From positions 558,001 to 622,000 of the forward strand of contig NZ_JRQQ01000002.1 of NCBI RefSeq assembly GCF_001625325.1: 64,000 nt of DNA, given 5' to 3'. Position numbers and translations under genes: made by a program. The notes below the pieces were generated by a model, which saw nothing but the letters and a program-made list of their open reading frames with translations, did not search any database and was not told where the DNA came from. Source of the stretch: Croceicoccus estronivorus. Its GTDB lineage: Bacteria; Pseudomonadota; Alphaproteobacteria; Sphingomonadales; Sphingomonadaceae. This document shows, piece by piece, positions 17,447-26,477 of this stretch (the first letter of the stretch is position 1; every line of letters begins with the position of its first letter).

Positions 17447-17971
17447 CTAAACCTCAAAATCGTTGAGTGATAAAACCAGATTATTCATGGATTTATATCC
17501 ACATTTCGTCAACGATATGTAAATTCTCCGCCGATCAATTTTATCGGATATCCTCCTGATAACGCCGCACTCTTCAAGTTTAGAGATATACCTTAAGGCA
17601 GTAGTCGAGGGGACCTGCGCAGCGAGACACAGTTGCTTCACCAGCCGCTCCTCTCCTTTCAAAGCCGCTATGAATAGATCAAGCAGGATATCCCAAGATG
17701 GTTCCCCAAGAATTTCGGCAGGCAGGAAGTTTTGCCTGCTGCGCCGGAATTTGAACAATGATTCTGCAATGAAGAGAACTCTCTCCTTGCTTACTACAGC
17801 AGCCCTCTCGACCTCGACCACAGGTCGGACACTATCTGCCAGCTTCAGTATTTTCTCAGCAACTTCAACGAGTTCATCATAGTGCGAAACGGGATCTTCC
17901 GGCATATCTATAGCGACATCATCGGCCCTGTCCGCCCAGACAGAATTTTCGCCTTCAAATTCTTCAATCAT
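17447..17971 (-). CDS. Winged-helix (MarR-like) regulator, low-GC gene
   Basis: 174 residues from ATG 17971 (a TTG at 18013 would add 14). C-terminal winged helix closely parallels the 8637-9629 regulator: PSWDILLDLF, LCLAAQVPSTTALRYISKLE, IRRISDKIDRRRIYI. The N-terminal half is acidic then helical and lacks a receiver. Base composition is visibly lower in GC than its neighbours, and an AT-rich stretch lies upstream. A 10-bp palindrome GTTCCGGAAC sits immediately before the start codon (17973-17982). Target unknown. Confidence 0.75.
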   Translation of the reverse strand: MIEEFEGENSVWADRADDVAIDMPEDPVSHYDELVEVAEKILKLADSVRPVVEVERAAVVSKERVLFIAESLFKFRRSRQNFLPAEILGEPSWDILLDLFIAALKGEERLVKQLCLAAQVPSTTALRYISKLEECGVIRRISDKIDRRRIYISLTKCGYKSMNNLVLSLNDFEV

Positions 17972-18013
17972 AGTTCCGGAACGCCTTGACCCGATAGCAT
18001 TGATATTTTTCAA

Positions 18014-18444
18014 ATATTCTAAAAAGTTAATTCAATTAGTTTATTTCTTATATTTGTAATTATCTTATCATCATTGGCAAAAGTAGTTCGCACGCGCAAT
18101 CATTCGCTTGATCACAAAAAGCTAGATGAGACCCACCACGGCAGGAGCGCAGCCGACCTTGCTCCACCATCTGCGGCTTGAAACAGTATAGAGTTGGGAC
18201 TTTTCGGCGAAAAAAACCAAAAGAAGGTTAACTCAGACCGTTCCCGTCCACGCACCTTCCTCCACTATCCGCGCGCTCCAACCCCTTCGCTATCCACATT
18301 CCCACACTGTCTGGAATAGGAATGTTATACAGCATTGGTTAACCCCAATGCGGACCAAATCATGCGTCACAATCCGCAATCACGCATGATTTGACCGCCT
18401 CGGCCAATCCGAATCGGACTATTGGCTTGACGCGTCGCGCGAGA
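18014..18444. other. Noncoding region between the low-GC regulator and the Anbu operon
   Basis: 430 bases without a convincing gene. The first 60 bases are strongly AT-rich and probably hold the promoter of the minus-strand regulator. The distal part holds two inverted repeats listed separately, at the 3' end of the Anbu operon. The middle has a poly-A run (GGCGAAAAAAACC) but no recognisable RNA gene. Confidence 0.6.
18332..18392. repeat. Two adjacent inverted repeats after the Anbu operon
   Basis: First: GCATTGG-TTAACC-CCAATGC (18332-18351, perfect 7-bp arms). Second: AAATCATGCGT-14 bases-ACGCATGATTT (18357-18392, perfect 11-bp arms). They begin 53 bases past the stop of the minus-strand Anbu gene. 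No strong U tract follows either one. Terminator function and an operator role are both possible. Confidence 0.55.
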
Positions 18445-19206
18445 TCAATCGCGTTGTGCGGCCTCTTCCATATCAAAGGTGTAATCCGGAAGAGAGTGGA
18501 AGGCGGCTTTCAGCGCATCACCCCAATTGGATGATATCACTTGAAAATATTCGTCATCCAACTGGATGCGCCGTTCATGCACAGGTTCGAATTTGTTCCG
18601 CTCAATCACCAGGAGATCAAGCGGCATGCCGACCGACAAATTGGCCTTGAGCGTCGAATCGAACGACACCATCAGCAGCTTCACGGCATCTTCGAAGCTC
18701 ATGTCACGGTCATAGGCACGAATGATGATGGGGCGGCCGTATTTGGTCTCACCAATCTGGAAAAAAGGCGTATCGAAGCTTGCTTCGATGAAATTGCCTT
18801 CCGGGTAAATCATGAATACCCGCGGCTCCATGCCGTTAATCTGCCCGGCCAGGATCATCGACGCCGTAAAACGCCCTTCCCCGGACTGGCCGTTGTCACT
18901 TTGCGATTCCTGAATCGTTTCGCGCAGGAGTTTCCCGATCTCTACCGCCACCTGAAACATGGTCGGAGCTTCAAGCAGGGAATTCTGGCGTTCCGACGGG
19001 GCTTTGCTGCGTTCTTCCAACTGACTGATAACCGCCTGGGTCGTCGCGAGATTACCGGCGGTCATAACCGCAATGATACGCTCCCCTGGCACCGACCAGT
19101 GAAACATCTTGCGGAAGATCGAGATGTTATCGACACCGGAATTGGTCCGGGTATCGCTCATGAGCACAAGACCCTTGTCCAGCATCATTCCTACACAATA
19201 GGTCAT
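18445..19206 (-). CDS. Anbu, ancestral beta-subunit proteasome-type peptidase
   Basis: 253 residues. Ntn-hydrolase of the proteasome superfamily. The catalytic Thr follows the initiator Met directly (MTYCVGMM, no propeptide), with Asp18 (MSDTRTN) and Lys33 (IFRKMF) in the proteasome-like positions. Family members form open-ring or helical oligomers, and their physiological substrate is not established. It is the last gene of the minus-strand operon with the transglutaminase-like, alpha-E and ATP-grasp genes, the arrangement known as the Anbu cluster in proteobacteria and cyanobacteria. The protein is probably cytoplasmic. Confidence 0.93.
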   Translation of the reverse strand: MTYCVGMMLDKGLVLMSDTRTNSGVDNISIFRKMFHWSVPGERIIAVMTAGNLATTQAVISQLEERSKAPSERQNSLLEAPTMFQVAVEIGKLLRETIQESQSDNGQSGEGRFTASMILAGQINGMEPRVFMIYPEGNFIEASFDTPFFQIGETKYGRPIIIRAYDRDMSFEDAVKLLMVSFDSTLKANLSVGMPLDLLVIERNKFEPVHERRIQLDDEYFQVISSNWGDALKAAFHSLPDYTFDMEEAAQRD

Positions 19207-19286
19207 GTGAATCCCCTGTTCGCGACGCTATCCCCTGCCGCCCACAAGGCGCTAGCGATCAAGTCCGTCGCGATCAATCGTTCAAA

Positions 19287-20102
19287 TCACTGCTCACTGG
19301 TCTGTCGTTCCACGGCCAGTTGGACATGCAAATCTTCCTCGACCCCGCCAAAACTGATGCCTGTGATCGGCGCCGCTTCCTTGTAGTCGCGCCCTGTAGC
19401 CACTCGAATATAGCGCGCGTCGGGGCTGATTCCATTCGATACATCGAAGCCAACCCAACCCAACCCCTCGACGTGAGCCTCAGCCCAGGCGTGGGTAGCC
19501 TCCTGATTAACCCGATCATCCATCATCAGATAACCGCTGACATATCGCGCCGGAATTCCCAGCAGTCGCGCGCCCCCCACAAAAATGTGGGAATGGTCCT
19601 GACACACGCCCTTTCCGGCATCGAGCGCCTGTTCAGCGGTCGTATCGACACCAGTGTGCCCGGCCTCGTACACCACGTGCTCAAGAATCCCGGCGGACAA
19701 TGCGTGAAGCTGCGCCAGAATATCGCTCTCCTCCCGGCGGATCGTCGCAACAAGCGAACGCATTTTCACGCCTGGCCGGGTGTAGGGAGTCTGACTGCAG
19801 AAGCTCCACAAAGGCAAATGACCAGCATGGCGGCCGATGATTCCCGCATGATCTTCCGTGTGGACAATACCCTCACACGTGATGACGACTTCTGTTGTCC
19901 CGGGTTCGACAGACACCAGTGTCACATGATTGCAGTTCTGATCGTCATACGACAGTTCTTCGGCGACGCCTTGATAATGCACTTTCCAATGGGCAATTCG
20001 TTGTCCGTGCGTTTCCTTGGGCGTCAGGCGCAGCCTCTGCAAAGCGTATGCGACCGGTTCGGCAAAACGGTAACGGGTCGTGTGTTCGATGGCGAGGTGC
20101 AC
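19287..20102 (-). CDS. Transglutaminase-like protease, Anbu operon
   Basis: 271 residues from GTG 20102, which has AAGGA upstream; an ATG at 20180 would overlap the alpha-E gene. N-terminal bacterial transglutaminase-like region (IEHTTRYRF), then the core with catalytic Cys (GKGVCQDHSHIF), His (THAWAEAHVEG) and Asp (WVGFDVSNG). Such proteins are usually papain-fold peptidases or acyltransferases rather than true cross-linkers. The operon context suggests processing of a peptide or amide made by the ATP-grasp/alpha-E pair. Confidence 0.92.
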   Translation of the reverse strand: MHLAIEHTTRYRFAEPVAYALQRLRLTPKETHGQRIAHWKVHYQGVAEELSYDDQNCNHVTLVSVEPGTTEVVITCEGIVHTEDHAGIIGRHAGHLPLWSFCSQTPYTRPGVKMRSLVATIRREESDILAQLHALSAGILEHVVYEAGHTGVDTTAEQALDAGKGVCQDHSHIFVGGARLLGIPARYVSGYLMMDDRVNQEATHAWAEAHVEGLGWVGFDVSNGISPDARYIRVATGRDYKEAAPITGISFGGVEEDLHVQLAVERQTSEQ

Positions 20103-20121
20103 AGGCAGGGTCCTTGGGCTT

Positions 20122-21066
20122 TTAGGCGATGAACCGGTAATCCTCCGCAATCGCATTCGCGACGGCTTGATTGCGGTCAATAAAGTCGATCAGGAATTCA
20201 TGCAGACCGGTTTCGAAGATACTGTCGATGGTCCGTTCGGATAACCAGTGGGCGGTATTCCCTATCAGAACATGGACGTCGCTTTCCTGTCCGTATTCCA
20301 GAGCAAGCTCAGCCAGTTGCTGACGCAACTGTTCATAGCTGAAGGCAAGGCTGCGCGGGAAACGCCAATCAAGAATGAGAAACTCGGCAATACCCCGCGG
20401 GTCCATCTGCCCTGCATTGAGCCAGCTATAGACCCGATCACCCGCCAACGATCGCAAGACCTGATCCCACTGCGAAGAATCCAGACTGGAGCCAACATAG
20501 GAAAGCGACGGCAATAGCAGGTGATATTTGACGTCAAGAATGCGCGCGGTGTTGTCCGCCCGTTCGATGAACGTACCGGCACGGGCGAAGTGGTAGATGT
20601 CGTTCCGCAGCATCGTGCCGTAGGTCGCACCACGAAAGAGCGTCGACTCTCGCCGAATGGCTGAGAGAACCGTGCCGAGATTGCTCTCCCTGACCGGCCT
20701 GGCAAGGATGTCTTTCAAGGTCATCCAGCCCTCGTTCACTGCTTCCCATACCTCCATGGTCAGAGAAGAGCGGGCAACCCGCGCATTGGTCCGCGCCATT
20801 TCGAACATGGACAACACGCTACTGGGATTTTCCCTGTCACGCAGAACATAATTGCAGACCTGCGGCCCGCTGTAGCCATCGTAGAGCGAGTCATAATGTT
20901 CGAGTTGCCCCAAGGTCACGATGACGGAACGCCATTCCTCGCTCGCCGCATCCGACGCACGCGTAAGCGACATGCGAAAGCCGGCGTCGAGCAGACGGGC
21001 GGTATTTTCCGCCCGTTCAAGATAGCGGCACATCCAGAAGATGCTGTTGGCAGTGCGCCCTAGCAT
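20122..21066 (-). CDS. Alpha-E domain protein (DUF403), Anbu operon
   Basis: 314 residues, almost entirely helical, of the alpha-E family: start MLGRTANSIFWMCRYLERAE, internal FARAGTFIERADNTARI echoing the N-terminal ERAENTARL motif (an internal duplication visible by eye), and FLILDWRFPRSL. The biochemical role is unknown; the family nearly always accompanies a circularly permuted ATP-grasp protein. ATG 21066 is chosen for the family-typical MLGRTA start; it lies 34 bases after the ATP-grasp stop. Confidence 0.92.
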   Translation of the reverse strand: MLGRTANSIFWMCRYLERAENTARLLDAGFRMSLTRASDAASEEWRSVIVTLGQLEHYDSLYDGYSGPQVCNYVLRDRENPSSVLSMFEMARTNARVARSSLTMEVWEAVNEGWMTLKDILARPVRESNLGTVLSAIRRESTLFRGATYGTMLRNDIYHFARAGTFIERADNTARILDVKYHLLLPSLSYVGSSLDSSQWDQVLRSLAGDRVYSWLNAGQMDPRGIAEFLILDWRFPRSLAFSYEQLRQQLAELALEYGQESDVHVLIGNTAHWLSERTIDSIFETGLHEFLIDFIDRNQAVANAIAEDYRFIA

Positions 21067-21100
21067 GCGAAAAGTCCGGTCATATGTCTTGCGGCGTCCA

Positions 21101-22528
21101 TCAGTCGTCCAGCACCCAACTGTCCTTGGTCCCACCGCCCTGGCTGGAATTAACGACTAGCGAGCCCTTCTTCATAGCTACTCGCGTCAGCCCGCCAGGA
21201 GTGATTTCAATTCCCTTGGGCGAGACAAGAACGAAAGGCCGCAAATCGACGTGACGCGGGGCCAGTCCCTTGCGTGTGAAGATCGGCACCGTCGACAGCG
21301 CAAGAGTTGGCTGGGCGATATAGTTTTCCGGTTTCGCCTCCAGCTTCCGGCGAAAGGCTCTGATTTCCCGCTTGGATGAGGTCGGCCCGATCAACATGCC
21401 ATAGCCACCCGACCCATGGACTTCCTTGACGACCAACTCTTCCAGATGATCGAGAACGTAGGCCAGGCTGTCCTTTTCCGCACAGCGCCAGGTCGGCACA
21501 TTGGGCAGCAGAGGCTTCTCACCGGTATAGAATTCAACGATTTCCGGCATGAAGCTGTAGATGGCTTTATCATCCGCCACACCCGCCCCAGGCGCGTTTG
21601 CGATCGTGACCCGGCCGGCACGGTAAACATCCATGATCCCCGGCACGCCCAGCAAACTCGACGGATTGAAGCTCAACGGATCGAGGAAATCGTCGTCAAT
21701 CCGGCGATATATCACGTCGACCGGTTGATAGCCGCGCGTCGTGCGCATGCACACTCGGCCATTTTCGACATGAAGATCGCTGCCTTCAATCAGTTCCGCA
21801 CCCATCTGGTCGGCAAGGAAGGCATGTTCGAAATAGGCTGAATTATAGACCCCCGGTGTCAGCACCGCGACCACGGGACGACGCGAAGCACAATCGGGCG
21901 CACACGCGGCCAGGCTTTTTGCCAGTCGCCTGGGATAATCCGAAACCGGCCGCACACGCATCTTGGTGAAGAGTTCCGGAAACATCGCCATCATGGTTTC
22001 GCGGTTTTCCAGCATGTAGCTGACCCCGCTGGGCGTGCGGGCATTATCCTCCAGCACCATGAATTCGTCGGCTCCGGTCCGCACCAGATCAATCCCGACA
22101 ATGTGGGTGTAAACCCCACCCGGCGGCGTGAAGCCGACCATTTCCGGCAACCAGGCATCGTTGTCTCGAAACAGTCTCTCGGGAAGACGACCCGAACGGA
22201 TGATTTCCTGCCGATGATAGAGATCGTGGATCAGGGCATTGATCGCCCTCACTCGCTGCTCGATCCCGCGCGACAGTTTCCGCCATTCAGCACCGGTGAT
22301 AATGCGCGGAACCATATCGAAGGGAATCAGCCGCTCTTCAGCATCCTGTTCGCCATAGACATTGAAGGTGATTCCGGTGCGGCGAAAAAATGCCTCTGCC
22401 TCCGCGCCCTTGTGAGTCATCCAATGCTGGTCCTGCACCTCAAGCCATTCATTGTAGCCGGCGTAGGCAGGGCGGATACCGCCATCGGCAGTAAACATTT
22501 CGTCGAAAGTCGGGCTGGTCGTGTTCAT
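21101..22528 (-). CDS. Circularly permuted ATP-grasp protein, Anbu operon
   Basis: 475 residues from ATG 22528. Circularly permuted ATP-grasp type 2 family (formerly DUF404/DUF407): FMVLEDNARTPSGVSYML, VIYRRIDDDFLDPL, ANAPGAGVADDKAIYSFMP, LVVKEVHGSGGYGMLIGP, VDLRPFVLV, and the C-terminal glycine-rich VNSSQGGGTKDSWVL. These are signature ATP/Mg-binding elements of peptide-ligase-type enzymes, so amide or peptide bond formation is predicted, product unknown. First gene of the operon; AGAGG lies close before the start. Confidence 0.93.
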   Translation of the reverse strand: MNTTSPTFDEMFTADGGIRPAYAGYNEWLEVQDQHWMTHKGAEAEAFFRRTGITFNVYGEQDAEERLIPFDMVPRIITGAEWRKLSRGIEQRVRAINALIHDLYHRQEIIRSGRLPERLFRDNDAWLPEMVGFTPPGGVYTHIVGIDLVRTGADEFMVLEDNARTPSGVSYMLENRETMMAMFPELFTKMRVRPVSDYPRRLAKSLAACAPDCASRRPVVAVLTPGVYNSAYFEHAFLADQMGAELIEGSDLHVENGRVCMRTTRGYQPVDVIYRRIDDDFLDPLSFNPSSLLGVPGIMDVYRAGRVTIANAPGAGVADDKAIYSFMPEIVEFYTGEKPLLPNVPTWRCAEKDSLAYVLDHLEELVVKEVHGSGGYGMLIGPTSSKREIRAFRRKLEAKPENYIAQPTLALSTVPIFTRKGLAPRHVDLRPFVLVSPKGIEITPGGLTRVAMKKGSLVVNSSQGGGTKDSWVLDD

Positions 22529-22606
22529 AAGCCTCTTATGCTGCATTGCAACAATGGCACGGGAAATCCGCGTGTCAATGGCCTCGGGAAGCCTCCCTCA
22601 TCTTTT

Positions 22607-23395
22607 TCATATCTCCTCCAATTCGCGCAGAACGGCTCCGATTGCCTCGGGAGAATAGGCGAAGCCGAGGTGGGTGCAACGCAACGCGATTTCCTTGTCC
22701 CGCTCTCCCGGTCGGCCACGAGACGACCGGGCGGAAACGATCCCGTCACGAGGGCTCCACAAGGCAACTGTCGGCACGGGAGGCTTCTCCGCGAGATCAC
22801 TGTCTATCGGTGGCGCCTCGACAGCATGGCCTGTCACAAGGTGGTATATGCGCCAGGCATTGTTTGCGCGGGGACTACCGGAAAAAGGCGATCCCATCGT
22901 AATCACCTTGGCGACAAGGTCCGGATGGCGACGAGCAAGTTCGCGAGCGAAGAGACCACCCAAACTCCAGCCCACCAACACGACTGGACGGCCATAGCGT
23001 TCGTGAAGTCCGATCAAACGGACTTCCAGTTGGGCAATGTTCTTTTCGGTAGGTCCAAAGTTGAAGCCGAGCCCCCAGCGTTTGACCTTGTGCCCGGCAC
23101 GCTCCAACTGCTGCGCCATGTAGCGCATCCGGACGGGATGGGTCCCGAAACCCGGCAACAGCATCACAGTGCGCGGATGCTCCGCACGTCTGACCGGAAA
23201 TGTCCGTCCCGCACGCCGGAACGGTTCAGCCAGTACATCGAGTTCGCCCAGCAAGTGCTTGAGCGGCGGCCCCTTGACACCTTTGGGTCTTGGCTCTCCG
23301 GCCAACGCCGCCCGCCGCGCCGCTTCCCTGTAAAACGACGCCATGCGCGAGGCGGTGTCGGCCCCGTTTCTTTTAGCCGTACCTGAAGCCATCAC
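22607..23395 (-). CDS. Alpha/beta-hydrolase (lipase/esterase-like)
   Basis: 262 residues. Core hydrolase elements: TVMLLPGFGTHP (oxyanion region), VVLVGWSLGGLFARELA with nucleophile Ser in GWSLG, VITMGSPFSG, and ALWSPRDGIVS with a likely acid; the His is probably in CTHLGFAYSP. The protein resembles triacylglycerol lipase/acetyltransferase-type hydrolases annotated in sphingomonads. No signal peptide is obvious. On the same strand as the Anbu operon but upstream of it, and separated by 78 bp. Confidence 0.8.
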   Translation of the reverse strand: MMASGTAKRNGADTASRMASFYREAARRAALAGEPRPKGVKGPPLKHLLGELDVLAEPFRRAGRTFPVRRAEHPRTVMLLPGFGTHPVRMRYMAQQLERAGHKVKRWGLGFNFGPTEKNIAQLEVRLIGLHERYGRPVVLVGWSLGGLFARELARRHPDLVAKVITMGSPFSGSPRANNAWRIYHLVTGHAVEAPPIDSDLAEKPPVPTVALWSPRDGIVSARSSRGRPGERDKEIALRCTHLGFAYSPEAIGAVLRELEEI

Positions 23396-23437
23396 CGTCG
23401 CAATGCAACGGCAGCCGCGCGGCCTCGATCCGCCCGG

Positions 23438-23983
23438 TCAGCTGCATTCGCCAATCCGTTCATTCGTCACTTCCATCTTCGTATGCATTTCCCCGCCCGG
23501 AATTTGCGGGGCAGAATGATTGATATCCATGACCATGTTGGAGCCCGTGGCAGATGTTGTCCCGTTCATTGTCATGGAGGCCTTCGTCCCCTGCCCCATG
23601 TCACAGGTCATCTGTGCATCCAGCGTGTTCGAGCTCGCATCGAAACGATCAAAGGAACAATTACCCTCTGAAGATTTCTTGATCATTTCCTTATAGCCTT
23701 TCTCGACGTCATCGGCCGTAAGGCAAAACTCGTGCGTCTGTGTCTGTTGTGCTGACATCATCGCTTTCATCTGCTTCGCCTGTTCCGGAGGCAAGCCGGG
23801 CACGTCGAATTCGAGCACTTTCACGCTGGAACGATATTTCCCCGGCTCCGGCTTTTCCATTTTTGCCGCTTCGGCGACCGCCTGTTCCGGCGTTTTCGGG
23901 CCTTCGTCGGATTTGCCACAGCCCGCAAGAAGGAGTGCGGCAGCGAGAGGAGCAGCGAACGACAAGACAGATTTCATACGCAT
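23438..23983 (-). CDS. DUF3617-family lipoprotein
   Basis: 181 residues: signal peptide with lipobox LAGC (Cys22), followed by a DUF3617-type domain with the pattern GKYRSSVKVLEFDVPG, HEFCLTADD, GNCSFDRFD, MTCDMGQGT. Four mature cysteines could form two disulfides. The family is common in sphingomonads and xanthomonads, with no known function. Divergent from uvrB. Confidence 0.8.
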   Translation of the reverse strand: MRMKSVLSFAAPLAAALLLAGCGKSDEGPKTPEQAVAEAAKMEKPEPGKYRSSVKVLEFDVPGLPPEQAKQMKAMMSAQQTQTHEFCLTADDVEKGYKEMIKKSSEGNCSFDRFDASSNTLDAQMTCDMGQGTKASMTMNGTTSATGSNMVMDINHSAPQIPGGEMHTKMEVTNERIGECS

Positions 23984-24104
23984 GGAATTCTCCGGAATGA
24001 GTTTCAGTTCCGCGACAGATTTATAGTTTGGCGCCTAGCTACCAAGCCAGGACGCCAATGCCAACGGATTGCGTGCCGGACCACTTGCTCCCATATTCCC
24101 GCCC

Positions 24105-26294
24105 ATGGCCGAACTCATCATCCGCAGGGGGCTGGAAGAGCCCGACACCTCGGGCAGCTTCACTCCCCACAAACCCCAACGCCCCGACAAGACGGATGGT
24201 GGGAAACGCTTCGTGATCCAATCGGATTACGAGCCGGCCGGAGATCAACCGACCGCAATTACCGAGCTCGTCTCGGCGGCAAGGGAAGGTGAGAAGACGC
24301 AGGTTCTGCTGGGTGTTACCGGTTCAGGCAAGACATTCACGATGGCCAAGGTCATAGAGGAACTGCAACGCCCGGCCCTGATCCTGGCGCCAAACAAGAT
24401 TCTTGCGGCGCAGCTCTATGGCGAGTTCAAGAGCTTTTTCCCCGACAACGCGGTGGAATATTTCGTCAGCTATTACGACTATTACCAGCCCGAAGCGTAC
24501 GTCCCCCGGTCCGACACCTATATCGAGAAGGAAAGCTCGGTAAACGAAGCGATCGACCGGATGCGCCATTCCGCGACTCGCGCTCTGCTCGAACGGGACG
24601 ATGTGATCATCGTCGCATCGGTTTCCTGCCTCTACGGTATCGGATCGGTCGAAACCTATTCGGCGATGATTTTCGATATCAAGACAGGCGACACTGTCGA
24701 TCAGCGCGAAATCATCCGCAAACTCGTCGCCCTGCAGTACAAACGCAACGATGCCGCGTTTGCCCGCGGCATGTTCCGCGTACGGGGTGACAATCTCGAA
24801 ATTTTCCCGAGCCACTACGAAGACATGGCCTGGCGGATCAGTTTCTTCGGCGACGAGATTGAGGAAATCGCCGAATTCGACCCCCTGACCGGCAAGAAAG
24901 GCGCCAGCCTGGACAAAGTGCGGGTCTATGCCAATTCGCACTACGTCACGCCCGGCCCGACGATGAAACAGGCGGCCGAGGCAATCAAGTTCGAGCTGGC
25001 CGAACGACTCAAGGAACTGAACGCCGAGGGCCGTCTGCTGGAAGCCCAGCGGCTGGAACAACGGACCAACTTCGATCTGGAGATGATTGCTGCCACGGGC
25101 AGTTGTGCGGGGATTGAGAATTACAGCCGCTTTCTCACCGGGCGTCTGCCTGGGGAACCACCGCCGACCCTGTTCGAATATCTGCCGGATAATGCCCTGT
25201 TGTTCGTCGATGAAAGCCACCAAACCGTGCCTCAGGTCGGGGCAATGGCGCGTGGGGACCATCGCCGTAAGCTGACACTGGCCGAATATGGCTTCCGCTT
25301 GCCTAGCTGCATCGACAACCGCCCGTTGCGCTTCAACGAATGGGATGCGATGCGGCCGCAGACTGTTGCCGTTTCGGCCACGCCGGGCCCTTGGGAACTG
25401 GAACAAACCGGCGGCGTGTTCGCCGAACAGGTGATCCGTCCGACCGGATTGATCGACCCACCGGTCGAAGTACGCCCGGTGGAGGACCAGGTTCAGGATT
25501 GCATCAATGAATGCCGCGAAACCGCAGCCAAAGGCTATCGGACCCTCGTCACCACGCTGACCAAGCGCATGGCTGAAGACCTCACGGAATTTATGCATGA
25601 GGCAGGCATCAGGGTCCGCTACATGCACTCCGACGTCGAAACGCTGGAGCGTATCGAACTGATCCGCGACCTGCGCATGGGCGTCTATGACGTGCTGGTT
25701 GGCATCAATCTGCTGCGCGAAGGCCTGGACATTCCGGAATGCGGGCTGGTGTGCATTCTCGATGCGGACAAGGAAGGCTTCCTGCGCAGCGAGACCTCAC
25801 TGGTGCAGACGATTGGCCGCGCCGCACGCAACGTGGATGGCAAAGTCATTCTGTATGCCGACCGGATCACCGGCAGCATGGAACGTGCCATGGCGGAAAC
25901 CGAGCGCCGCCGGGAAAAGCAACGCGCCTACAACGAAGAACACGGCATCACCCCACAGACGATCAAGCGCCAGATCGCGGACATTGTCGCTCACAGTGCG
26001 GCGGCGGACGGAGTAACGGTCGAGATCGAAACGGAAGACGGTCGAAACAATCTCGTTGGCCACAATTTGCGCGCTTACATCGAGGAACTCGAAGCGAAGA
26101 TGCGCGCCGCAGCGGCTGACCTCGAATTTGAGGAAGCAGGTCGTCTGCGCGACGAAATCCGCAAGCTCGAAGCGGAAGAACTCGGGCTGCCGGAAGACGA
26201 ACGCAAGGCCCCAATGGTTGGGCGTTCAAACGAAGGAAGACCCGGCACCCGCAAGATGCGCTACGGCAAGACACAACGGAAGTGGGGAAGATGA
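24105..26294 (+). CDS. uvrB: UvrABC system protein B
   Basis: 729 residues. Damage-verification helicase of nucleotide excision repair. Seen: Walker [11 protein letters not shown], the beta-hairpin region [12 protein letters not shown] that inserts between DNA strands, DEAD-like [38 protein letters not shown], and a C-terminal UVR coiled coil ([13 protein letters not shown]) that contacts UvrC. ATG 24105 starts the typical MAELIIRRG; a TTG at 24069 is less likely. No clear LexA operator was found upstream. Confidence 0.98.
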   Translation: MAELIIRRGLEEPDTSGSFTPHKPQRPDKTDGGKRFVIQSDYEPAGDQPTAITELVSAAREGEKTQVLLGVTGSGKTFTMAKVIEELQRPALILAPNKILAAQLYGEFKSFFPDNAVEYFVSYYDYYQPEAYVPRSDTYIEKESSVNEAIDRMRHSATRALLERDDVIIVASVSCLYGIGSVETYSAMIFDIKTGDTVDQREIIRKLVALQYKRNDAAFARGMFRVRGDNLEIFPSHYEDMAWRISFFGDEIEEIAEFDPLTGKKGASLDKVRVYANSHYVTPGPTMKQAAEAIKFELAERLKELNAEGRLLEAQRLEQRTNFDLEMIAATGSCAGIENYSRFLTGRLPGEPPPTLFEYLPDNALLFVDESHQTVPQVGAMARGDHRRKLTLAEYGFRLPSCIDNRPLRFNEWDAMRPQTVAVSATPGPWELEQTGGVFAEQVIRPTGLIDPPVEVRPVEDQVQDCINECRETAAKGYRTLVTTLTKRMAEDLTEFMHEAGIRVRYMHSDVETLERIELIRDLRMGVYDVLVGINLLREGLDIPECGLVCILDADKEGFLRSETSLVQTIGRAARNVDGKVILYADRITGSMERAMAETERRREKQRAYNEEHGITPQTIKRQIADIVAHSAAADGVTVEIETEDGRNNLVGHNLRAYIEELEAKMRAAAADLEFEEAGRLRDEIRKLEAEELGLPEDERKAPMVGRSNEGRPGTRKMRYGKTQRKWGR

Positions 26295-26390
26295 TGACGC
26301 TTTGTGGTTCTGAGCATCACACATAGCGAACCTACACGTCACGGCGAATGTGACAATAATTGGAGGCTACCGATTCGAAATGAGGTAGCT

Positions 26391-26477
26391 ATGACGCCTT
26401 ACGAAGCCGTTGATTCCGTTCTCACCCTGCTCCTCGTGGTTATCGGAATAATCTCACTGCCAGGCAGGAAGAAATGA
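26391..26477 (+). CDS. 28-residue single-TM peptide upstream of the 26474 lipoprotein gene
   Basis: ATG at 26391 preceded by GAGG with a 5-base spacer; 28 codons then TGA, whose first bases form the ATGA overlap with the next gene's start. The product is MTPYEAVD, then a hydrophobic segment SVLTLLLVVIGIISL, then the basic tail PGRKK, i.e. a plausible one-helix inner-membrane peptide. RBS, overlap coupling and composition support a real gene, but no homology can be claimed and conservation was not tested. Confidence 0.55.
   Translation: MTPYEAVDSVLTLLLVVIGIISLPGRKK

Noticed and set aside
24000-24104. LexA operator upstream of uvrB
   Set aside because: I looked for GTTCN7GTTC or GAACN7GAAC and saw only isolated GTTC-like bases; no acceptable pair.
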